From NCBI GenBank assembly GCA_947034895.1, contig OX344763.1, forward strand, positions 61,647,093-61,711,092: DNA of 64,000 nucleotides, written 5' to 3'. Both the position numbers and the translations under genes were made by a program. Of this stretch, positions 52,739 to 63,000 are shown in pieces. Every line of letters starts with the position of its first letter. The stretch's first letter is position 1. The notes beneath the pieces are model-generated. The model was not told the origin of the DNA. It ran no database searches and saw only the letters and a program-made list of their open reading frames with translations. The DNA is from Rhytidiadelphus loreus (Eukaryota > Streptophyta > Bryopsida > Hypnales > Hylocomiaceae).

Positions 52739-53565
52739 AAGAAAATATTCATTTGGTGGTAACATTGAATGCCTTGAATGTTAAACTAGAAATTGATGCA
52801 CGAACCTTGTGATGTACTTTCATTTCCAAGAAAATTGGACCTCATGAAATTCACCTAGAGAATAATGTGCAAGCAAGTGGTGCAAGTTGCAATTCTTCTT
52901 CAATCCAAATATCCAAAAAAATATTCATTTGGTGGTAACATTGAATGCCTTGAATGTTAAACTAGAAATTGATGTACGAACCTTGTGCTGTACTTTCATG
53001 TCCAAGAAAATTGGACCTCATGAAATTCACGTAAAGAATAATGTACAAGCATGTGGTTCATGTTGCAATTCTTCTTCAAACCAATTATCCAAAAAAATAT
53101 TCATTTGGTGGTAACATTAAATGCCTTGAATGTTAAACTAGAAATTGATGCACGAACCTTGTGCTGTACTTTCATGTCCAAGAAAATTGGACCTCATGAA
53201 ATTCACCTAAAGAATAATGTGCAAGCATGTGGTTCAAGTTGCAATTCTTCTTCAAACCAATTATCCAAAAAAATATTAATTTGGTGGTAACATTAAATGC
53301 CTTGAATGTTAAACTAGAAATTGATGCACGAACCTTGTGCTGTACTTTCATGTCCAAGAAAATTGGACTTCATGAAATTCACCTAGAGAATAATGTGCAA
53401 GCATGAGATGCAAGTTGCAATTCTTCTTCAATCCAAATTTCCAAAAAAATATTCATTGGGTGGTAACATTGAATGCCTTGAATGTTAAACTAGAAATTGA
53501 TGCACGAACCTTGTGCTGTACTTTCATGTCCAAGAAAATTGGACTTCATGAAATTCACCTAAACA
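52699..53565 (+). repeat. Mixed monomers between larger blocks
   Basis: Five units join the 24/25-monomer block to the 6-monomer repeat. The unit at 52875 has the private junction GCAAGTGG in place of GCATGTGG. Two successive units end with GGTTCATG or GGTTCAAG followed by TCAAACCAATTATCC, and are followed by CATTAAATGCC. ATATTAATTTGG near 53,277 is a private change in the AATATTCAT stretch. No further period was recognised. Confidence 0.7.
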
Positions 53566-54621
53566 ATAATGTGCAAGCATGTGGTGCAAGTTGCAATTCT
53601 TCTTCAATCCAAATATCGAAAAAAATATTCATTTGGTGGTAACATTGAATGCCTTGAATGTTAAACTAGAAATTGATGCACGAACCTTGTGCTGTACTTT
53701 CATGTCCAAGAAAATTGGACTTCATGAAATTCACCTAGAGAATAATGTGCAAGCATGTGGTGCAAGTTGCAATTCTTCTTGAATCCAAATATCCAAAAAA
53801 ATATTCATTGGGTGGTAACATTGAATGCCTTGAATGTTAAACTAGAAATTGATGCACGAACCTTGTGCTGTACTTTCATGTCCAAGAAAATTGGACTTCA
53901 TGAAATTCACCTAGAGAATAATGTGCAAGCATGTGGTGCAAGTTGCAAATCTTCTTGAATCCAAATATCCAAAAAAATATTCATTGGGTGGTAACATTGA
54001 ATGCCTTGAATGTTAAACTAGAAATTGATGCACGAACCTTCTGCTGTACTTTCATGTCCAAGAAAATTGGACCTCATGAAATTCACCTAAAGAATAATGT
54101 GCAAGCATGTGGTGCAAGTTGCAATTCTTCTTGAATCCAAACATCCAAGAAAATATTCATTTGGTGGTAACTTTGAATGCCTTGAATGTTAAACTAGAAA
54201 TTGATGCACGAACCTTGTGCTGTACTTTCATGTCCAAGAAAATTGGACCTCATGAAATTCACCTAGAGAATAATGTGCAAGCATGCGGTGCAAGTTGCAA
54301 TTCTTCTTGAATCCAAATATCCAAAAAAATATTCATTGGGTGGTAACATTGAATGCCTTGAATGTTAAACTAGAAATTGATGCACGAACCTTGTGCTGTA
54401 CTTTCATGTCCAAGAGAATTGGACCTCATGAAATTCACCTAATGAATAATATGAAAACATGTGGAAAAGGTTGGAATTCCTCTTGAATCCAAATATCCAA
54501 GAAAATATTCATTTGGTGGTAACATTGAATGCCTTGAATGTCAAACTAGAAATTGATGCACGAACCTTGTGCTGTACTTTCATGTCCAAGAAAATTGGAC
54601 CTCATGAAATTCACCTAGAGA
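53566..54621 (+). repeat. 6-monomer (1,056-bp) repeat, copy 1
   Basis: The units at 53579, 53755, 53931, 54107, 54283 and 54459 recur in order at 54635 to 55515. The subtype series is ATATCGAAAAA; ordinary; TTGCAAATC with CCTTCTGCTG; AAACATCC; GCATGCGGTGC; GGTTGGAATTCC. The difference noticed is AAGAAAAT versus A7 in the sixth unit (54,501/55,557). The first three units also resemble the start of the nested 9-monomer block, so this repeat was assembled from earlier modules. Confidence 0.88.
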
Positions 54622-55715
54622 ATAATGTGCAAGCATGTGGTGCAAGTTGCAATTCTTCTTCAATCCAAATATCGAAAAAAATATTCATTTGGTGGTAACA
54701 TTGAATGCCTTGAATGTTAAACTAGAAATTGATGCACGAACCTTGTGCTGTACTTTCATGTCCAAGAAAATTGGACTTCATGAAATTCACCTAGAGAATA
54801 ATGTGCAAGCATGTGGTGCAAGTTGCAATTCTTCTTGAATCCAAATATCCAAAAAAATATTCATTGGGTGGTAACATTGAATGCCTTGAATGTTAAACTA
54901 GAAATTGATGCACGAACCTTGTGCTGTACTTTCATGTCCAAGAAAATTGGACTTCATGAAATTCACCTAGAGAATAATGTGCAAGCATGTGGTGCAAGTT
55001 GCAAATCTTCTTGAATCCAAATATCCAAAAAAATATTCATTGGGTGGTAACATTGAATGCCTTGAATGTTAAACTAGAAATTGATGCACGAACCTTCTGC
55101 TGTACTTTCATGTCCAAGAAAATTGGACCTCATGAAATTCACCTAAAGAATAATGTGCAAGCATGTGGTGCAAGTTGCAATTCTTCTTGAATCCAAACAT
55201 CCAAGAAAATATTCATTTGGTGGTAACTTTGAATGCCTTGAATGTTAAACTAGAAATTGATGCACGAACCTTGTGCTGTACTTTCATGTCCAAGAAAATT
55301 GGACCTCATGAAATTCACCTAGAGAATAATGTGCAAGCATGCGGTGCAAGTTGCAATTCTTCTTGAATCCAAATATCCAAAAAAATATTCATTGGGTGGT
55401 AACATTGAATGCCTTGAATGTTAAACTAGAAATTGATGCACGAACCTTGTGCTGTACTTTCATGTCCAAGAGAATTGGACCTCATGAAATTCACCTAATG
55501 AATAATATGAAAACATGTGGAAAAGGTTGGAATTCCTCTTGAATCCAAATATCCAAAAAAATATTCATTTGGTGGTAACATTGAATGCCTTGAATGTCAA
55601 ACTAGAAATTGATGCACGAACCTTGTGCTGTACTTTCATGTCCAAGAAAATTGGACCTCATGAAATTCACCTAGAGAATAATGTGCAAGCATGTGGTGCA
55701 AGTTGCAATTCTTCT
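54622..55715 (+). repeat. 6-monomer repeat, copy 2
   Basis: This is the second copy, in direct tandem, matching copy 1 until TCTTGAATCC (here) replaces TCTTCAATCC at 55,715. The unit that follows (55691) already belongs to the 24/25-monomer block. Confidence 0.88.
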
Positions 55716-57138
55716 TGAATCCAAATATCCAAAAAAATATTCATTTGGTGGTAACATTGAATGCCTTGAATGTTAAACTAGAAATTAGTGCACGAACCTT
55801 GTGCTGTACTTTCATGCCCAAGAGAATTGGACCTCATGAAATTCACCTAGAGAATCATGTGCAAGCATGTGGTGCAAGTTGCAATTCTTCTTGAATCCAA
55901 ATATCCAAGAAAATATTCATTGGGTGGTAACATTGGATGCCTTGAATGTCAAACTAGAAATTGATGCACGAACCTTGTGATGTACTTTCATGTCCAAGAA
56001 AATTGGACCTCATGAAATTCACCTAGAGAATAATGTGCAAGCATGTGGTGCAAGTTGCAATTCTTCTTGAATCCAAATATCCAAAAAAATATTCATTTGG
56101 TGGTAACATTGAATGCCTTGAATGTTCAACTAGAAATTGATGCACGAACCTTGTGCTGTACTTTCATGTCCAAGAAAATTGGACCTCATGAAATTCACCT
56201 AAACAATAATGTGCAAGCATGTGGTGCAAGTTGCAATTCTTCTTCAATCCAAATATCCAAGAAAATATTCATTGGGTGGTAACATTGGATGCCTTGAATG
56301 TCAAACTAGAAATTGATGCACGAACCTTGTGCTGTACTTCCATGTCCAAGAAAATTGGACCTCATGAAATTCACCTAGAGAATAATGTGCAAGCATGTGG
56401 TCCAAGTTGCAATTCTTCTTCAAACCAATTATCCAAAAATATATTCATTTGGTGGTAACATTGAATGCCTTGAATGTTAAACTAGAAATTGATGCACGAA
56501 CCTTGTACTGTACTTTCATGTCCAAGAAAATTGGACTTCATGAAATTCACCTAGAGAATAATGTGCAAGCATGTGGTGCAAGTTGCAATTCTTCTTGAAT
56601 CCAAATATCCAAAAAAATATTCATTGGGTGGTAACATTGAATGCCTTGAATGTTAAACTAGAAATTGATGCACGAACCTTATGATGTACTTTCATTTCCA
56701 AGAAAATTGGACCTCATGAAATTCACCTAGAGAATAATGTGCAAGCATGTGGTGCAAGTTGCAATTCTTCTTGAATCCAAATATCCAAAAAAATATTCAT
56801 TGGGTGGTCACATTGAATGCCTTGAATGTTAAACTAGAAATTGATGCACGAACCTTGTGCTGTACTTTCATGTCCAAGAAAATTGGACTTCATGAAATTC
56901 ACCTAAACAATAATGTGCAAGCATGTGGTGCAAGTTGCAATTCTTCTTCAATCCAAATATCGAAAAAAATATTCATTTGGTGGTAACTTTGAATGCCTTG
57001 AATGTTAAACTAGAAATTGATGCACGAACCTTGTGCTGTACTTTAATGTCGAAGAAAATTGGACTTCATGAAATTCACCTAGAGAATAATGTGCAAGCAT
57101 GTGGTGCAAGTTGCAATTCTTCTTGAATCCAAATATCC
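55691..57138 (+). repeat. 24/25-monomer offset block, copy 2 with one extra monomer
   Basis: This matches 51,467-52,738 except that one additional unit at 56,571-56,746 (CCTTATGATGTAC with CATTTCC) changes the offset from 24 to 25 monomers. The extra unit's type recurs at 58683 and 58859. GGTGGTCACATTG near 56,807 is private to this copy. The insertion is exactly one monomer, so the phase is preserved. Confidence 0.85.
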
Positions 57139-57800
57139 AAGAAAATATTCATTTGGTGGTAACATTGGATGCCTTGAATGTTAAACTAGAAATTGATGCA
57201 CGAACCTTGTGATGTACTTTCATTTCCAAGAAAATTGGACCTCATGAAATTCACCTAGAGAATAATGTGCAAGCATGTGGTGCAAGTTGCAATTCTTCTT
57301 CAATCCAAATATCCAAAAAAATATTCATTTGGTGGTAACATTGAATGCCTTGAATGTTAAACTAGAAATTGATGTACGAACCTTGTGCTGTACTTTCATG
57401 TCCAAGAAAATTGGACCTCATGAAATTCACGTAAAGAAAAATGTGAAAACATGTGGAAAAGGTTGGAATTCCTCTTGAATCCAAATATCCAAAAAAATAT
57501 TCATTGGGTGGTAACATTGAATGCCGTGAATGTTAAACTAGAAATTGATGCACGAACCTTGTGCTGTACTTTCATGTCCAAGAAAATTGGACCTCATGAA
57601 ATTCACCTAAAGAATAATGTGCAAGCATGTGGTGCAAGTTGCAATTCTTCTTCAAACCAATTATCCAAAAAAATATTCATTTGGTGGTAACATTGAATGC
57701 CTTGAATGTTAAACTAGAAATTGATGCACGAACCTTGTGCTGTACTTTCATGTCCAAGAAAATTGGACCTCATGAAATTCACGTAAAGAAAAATGTGAAA
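56571..57800 (+). repeat. 13-monomer offset block, copy 1
   Basis: The units from 56571 to about 57627 recur in order at 58859 to about 59915 (offset 2,288 bp). Shared marks are CCTTATGATG, CTTTAATGTCGAAG (here near 57,045, there near 59,333), TTGTGATGTAC with CATTTCC, ACGTAAAGAAAAATGTG, GGTTGGAATTCC and GAATGCCGTGAATG. Differences noticed: CATTGGATGCC near 57,166 versus CATTGAATGCC, TTGCAATTC versus TTCCAATTC near 59,400, and GGTCACATT near 56,807. Confidence 0.85.
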
Positions 57801-57802
57801 AC

Positions 57803-58858
57803 ATGTAGAAAAGGTTGGAATTCCTCTTAAATCCAAATATCCAAAAAAATATTCATTTGGTGGTAACATTGGATGCCTTGAATGTTAAACTAGAAATTGA
57901 TGCACGAACCTTGTGCTGTACTTTCATGTCCAAGAAAATTGGACCTCATGAAATTCACCTAAACAATAATGTGCAAGCATGTGGTGCAAGTTGCAATTCT
58001 TCTTCAATCCAAATATCCAAAAAAATATTCATTTGGTGGTAACATTGAATGCCTTGAATGTTAAACTAGAAAATAATGCACGAACCTTGTGCTGTACTTT
58101 CATTTCCAAGAAAATTGGACCTCATGAAATTCAACGAGAGAATAATGTGCAAGCATGTGGTGCAAGTTGCAATTCTTCTTCAATCCAGTTATCCAAAAAA
58201 ATATTCATTTGGTGGTAACATTGAATGCCTTGAATGTTAAACTAGAAATTCATGTACGAACCTTGTGCTGTACTTTCATTTCCAAGAAAATTGGACCTCA
58301 TGAAATTCACCTAGAGAATAATGTGCAAGCATGTGGTGCAAGTTGCAATTCTTCTTGAATCCAAATATCCAAAAAAATATTCATTGGGTGGTAACATTGA
58401 ATGCCTTGAATGTCAAATTAGAAATTGATCTACGAACCTTGTGCTGTACTTTCATGTCGAAGAAAATTGGACCTCATGAAATTCACCTAGAGAATAATGT
58501 GCAAGCATGTGGTGCAAGTTGCAATTCTTCTTGAATCCAAATATCCAAGAAAATATTCATTTGGTGGTAACATTGAATGCCTTGAATGTTAAACTAGAAA
58601 TTGATGCACGAACCTTGTGATGTACTTTCATTTCCAAGAAAATTGGACCTCATGAAATTCACCTAGAGAATAATGTGCAAGCATGTGGTGCAAGTTGCAA
58701 TTCTTCTTGAATCCAAATATCCAAAAAAATATTCATTGGGTGGTAACATTGAATGCCTTGAATGTTAAACTAGAAATTGATGCACGAACCTTATGATGTA
58801 CTTTCATTTCCAAGAAAATTGGACCTCATGAAATTCACCTAGAGAATAATGTGCAAGC
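57803..58858 (+). repeat. Units between the 13-monomer copies
   Basis: Six units separate the two copies. The unit at 57803 begins ATGTAGAAAAGG and has TCCTCTTAAATCC. The unit at 57979 has GAAAATAATGC and AACGAGAGAATAATG. It matches domain I unit 425 at the first of these, with an A-to-G-type change in the second (domain I has AACTAGAG). The unit at 58331 has TGATCTACG and ATGTCGAAG. Similarity to domain I at this distance suggests that both preserve older variants. Confidence 0.7.
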
Positions 58859-59034
58859 ATGTGGTGCAAGTTGCAATTCTTCTTGAATCCAAATATCCAA
58901 AAAAATATTCATTGGGTGGTAACATTGAATGCCTTGAATGTTAAACTAGAAATTGATGCACGAACCTTATGATGTACTTTCATTTCCAAGAAAATTGGAC
59001 CTCATGAAATTCACCTAGAGAATAATGTGCAAGC
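58683..59034 (+). repeat. Adjacent near-identical monomer pair
   Basis: Two neighbouring units, 58683-58858 and 58859-59034, appear identical by eye and both carry the rare CCTTATGATGTAC with CATTTCC. The second is also the first unit of the later copy of the 13-monomer block. This is the simplest product of a one-register unequal exchange. Confidence 0.85.
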
Positions 59035-60088
59035 ATGTGGTGCAAGTTGCAATTCTTCTTGAATCCAAATATCCAAAAAAATATTCATTGGGTGGTAACA
59101 TTGAATGCCTTGAATGTTAAACTAGAAATTGATGCACGAACCTTGTGCTGTACTTTCATGTCCAAGAAAATTGGACTTCATGAAATTCACCTAAACAATA
59201 ATGTGCAAGCATGTGGTGCAAGTTGCAATTCTTCTTCAATCCAAATATCGAAAAAAATATTCATTTGGTGGTAACTTTGAATGCCTTGAATGTTAAACTA
59301 GAAATTGATGCACGAACCTTGTGCTGTACTTTAATGTCGAAGAAAATTGGACTTCATGAAATTCACCTAGAGAATAATGTGCAAGCATGTGGTGCAAGTT
59401 CCAATTCTTCTTGAATCCAAATATCCAAGAAAATATTCATTTGGTGGTAACATTGAATGCCTTGAATGTTAAACTAGAAATTGATGCACGAACCTTGTGA
59501 TGTACTTTCATTTCCAAGAAAATTGGACCTCATGAAATTCACCTAGAGAATAATGTGCAAGCATGTGGTGCAAGTTGCAATTCTTCTTCAATCCAAATAT
59601 CCAAAAAAATATTCATTTGGTGGTAACATTGAATGCCTTGAATGTTAAACTAGAAATTGATGTACGAACCTTGTGCTGTACTTTCATGTCCAAGAAAATT
59701 GGACCTCATGAAATTCACGTAAAGAAAAATGTGAAAACATGTGGAAAAGGTTGGAATTCCTCTTGAATCCAAATATCCAAAAAAATATTCATTGGGTGGT
59801 AACATTGAATGCCGTGAATGTTAAACTAGAAATTGATGCACGAACCTTGTGCTGTACTTTCATGTCCAAGAAAATTGGACCTCATGAAATTCACCTAAAG
59901 AATAATGTGCAAGCATGTGGTGCAAGTTGCAATTCTTCTTCAATCCAATTCTCCAAATAAATATTCATTTGGTGGTAACATTGAATGCCTTGAATGTTAA
60001 ACTAGAAATTGATGCACGAACCTTGTGCTGTACTTTCATGTCCAAGAAAATTGGACCTCATGAAATTCACCTAAAGAACAATGTGCAA
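58859..60088 (+). repeat. 13-monomer offset block, copy 2
   Basis: This is the partner of 56,571-57,800. It ends inside the unit at 59915, where TCAATCCAATTCTCCAAATAAAT replaces the partner's TCAAACCAATTATCC. The T within the A tract (near 59,958) is private and leaves this the only unit seen with the tract cut to three A by a T. Confidence 0.8.
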
Positions 60089-63000
60089 GCATGTGGTGCA
60101 AGTTGCAATTCTTCTTTAATCCAATTATCCAAAAAAATATTCATTTGGTGGTAACATTGAATGCCTTGAATGTTAAACTAGAAATTGATGCACGAACCTT
60201 GTGGTGTACTTTCATGTCCAAGAAAATTGGACCTCATGAAATTCACCTAAAGAATAATGTGCAAGCATGTGGTGCAAGTTGCAATTCTTCTTCAATCCAA
60301 ATATCCAAAAAAATATTCATTGGGTGGTAACATTGAATGCCTTGAATGTTAAACTAGAAATTGATGCACGAACCTTGTGCTGTACTTTCATGTCCAAGAA
60401 AATTAGACCTCATGAAATTCACCTAAAGAATAATGTGCAAGCATGTGGTGCAGGTTGCAATTCTTCTTGAATCCAATTATCCAAAAAAATATTCATTTGG
60501 TGGTAACATTGAATGGCTTGAATGTTAAACTAGAAATTGATGCTCGAACCTTGTGCTGTACTTTCATGTCCAAGAAAATTGGACCTCATGAAATTCACCT
60601 AAAGAATAATGTGCAAGCATGTGGTGCAAGTTGCAATTCTTCTTCAATCCAAATATCCAAAAAAATATTCATTTGGTGGTAACATTGAATGCCTTGAATG
60701 TTAAACTAGAAATTGATGTACGAACCTTGTGCTGTACTTTCATGTCCAAGAAAATTGGATCTCATGAAATTCACGTAAAGAAAAATGTGTAAACATGTGG
60801 AAAAGGTTGCAATTCCTCTTGAATCCAAATATCCAAAAAAATATTCATTTGGTGGTAACATTGAATGCCTTGAATGTTAAACTAGAAATTGATGTACGAA
60901 CCTTGTGCTGTACTTTCATGTCCAAGAAAATTGGACCTCATGAAATTCACCTAAAGAATAATGTGCAAGCATGTGGTGCAAGTTGCAATTCTTCTTCAAT
61001 CCAATTATCCAAAAAAATATTCATTTGGTGGTAACATTGAATGCCTTGAATGTTAAACTAGAAATTGATGCACGAACCTTGTGCTGTACTTTCATGTCCA
61101 AGAAAATTGGATCTCATGAAATTCACGTAAAGAAAAATGTGTAAACATGTGGAAAAGGTTGCAATTCCTCTTGAATCCAAATATCCAAAAAAATATTCAT
61201 TTGGTGGTAACATTGAATGCCTTGAATGTTAAACTAGAAATTGATGCACGAACCTTGTGCTGTACTTTCATGTCCAAGAAAATTGGACCTCATGAAATTC
61301 ACCTAAAGAATAATGTGCAAGCATGTGGTGCAAGTTGCAATTATTCTTCAATCCAAATATCCAAAAAAATATTCATTTGGTGGTAACATTGAATGCCTTG
61401 AATGTTAAACTAGAAATTGATGCACGAACCTTGTGGTGTACTTTCATGTCCAAGAAAATTGGACCTCATGAAATTCACCTAAAGAATAATGTGCAAGCAT
61501 GTGGTGCATGTTGCAATTCTTCTTCAATCCAATTATCCAAAAAAATATTCATTTGGTGGTAACATTGAATGCCTTGAATGTTAAACTAGAAATTGATGCA
61601 CGAACCTTGTGCTGTACTTTCATGTCCAAGAAAATTGGACCTCATGAAATTCACGTAAAGAAAAATGTGTAAACATGTGGAAAAGGTTGCAATTCCTCTT
61701 CAATCCAAATATCCAAAAAAATATTCATTTGGTGGTAACATTGAATGCCGTGAATGTTAAACTAGAAATTGATGCACGAACCTTGTGCTGTACTTTCATG
61801 TCCAAGAAAATTGGACCTCATGAAATTCACCTAAAGAATAATGTGCAAGCATGTGGTGCAAGTTGCAATTCTTCTTCAATCCAAGTATCCAAAAAAATAT
61901 TCATTTGGTGGTAACATTGAATGCCGTGAATGTTAAACTAGAAATTGATGCACGAACCTTGTGCTGTACTTTCATGTCCAAGAAAATTGGACCTCATGAA
62001 ATTCACCTAAAGAATAATGTGCAAGCATGTGGTGCAAGTTGCAATTCTTCTTCAATCCAAATATCCAAAAAAATATTCATTTGGTGGTAACATTGAATGC
62101 CTTGAATGTTAAACTAGAAATTGATGCACGAACCTTGTGCTGTACTTTCATGTCCAAGAAAATTGGACCTCATGAAATTCACGTAAAGAAAAATGTGTAA
62201 ACATGTGGAAAAGGTTGCAATTCCTCTTCAATCCAAATATCCAAAAAAATATTCATTTGGTGGTAACATTGAATGCCGTGAATGTTAAACTAGAAATTGA
62301 TGCACGAACCTTGTGCTGTACTTTCATGTCCAAGAAAATTGGACCTCATGAAATTCACCTAAAGAATAATGTGCAAGCATGTGGTGCAAGTTGCAATTCT
62401 TCTTCAATCCAATTATCCAAAAAAATATTCATTTGGTGGTAACATTGAATGCCTTGAATGTTAAACTAGAAATTGATGCACGAACCTTGTGCTGTACTTT
62501 CATGTCCAAGAAAATTGGACCTCATGAAATTCACGTAAAGAAAAATGTGTAAACATGTGGAAAAGGTTGCAATTCCTCTTCAATCCAAATATCCAAAAAA
62601 ATATTCATTTGGTGGTAACATTGAATGCCGTGAATGTTAAACTAGAAATTGATGCACGAACCTTGTGCTGTACTTTCATGTCCAAGAAAATTGGACCTCA
62701 TGAAATTCACCTAAAGAATAATGTGCAAGCATGTGGTGCAAGTTGCAATTCTTCTTCAATCCAAGTATCCAAAAAAATATTCATTTGGTGGTAACATTGA
62801 ATGCCTTGAATGTTAAACTAGAAATTGATGCACGAACCTTGTGCTGTACTTTCATGTCCAAGAAAATTGGACCTCATGAAATTCACCTAAAGAACAATGT
62901 GCAAGCATGTGGTGCAAGTTGCAATTCTTCTTCAATCCAATTATCCAAAAAAATATTCATTTGGTGGTAACATTGAATGCCTTGAATGTTAAACTAGAAA

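Noticed and set aside
53172..53357. A 61-codon minus-strand open frame.
   Set aside because: It lies wholly inside satellite units and exists because of local substitutions that remove stops present in neighbouring copies. No independent coding evidence.
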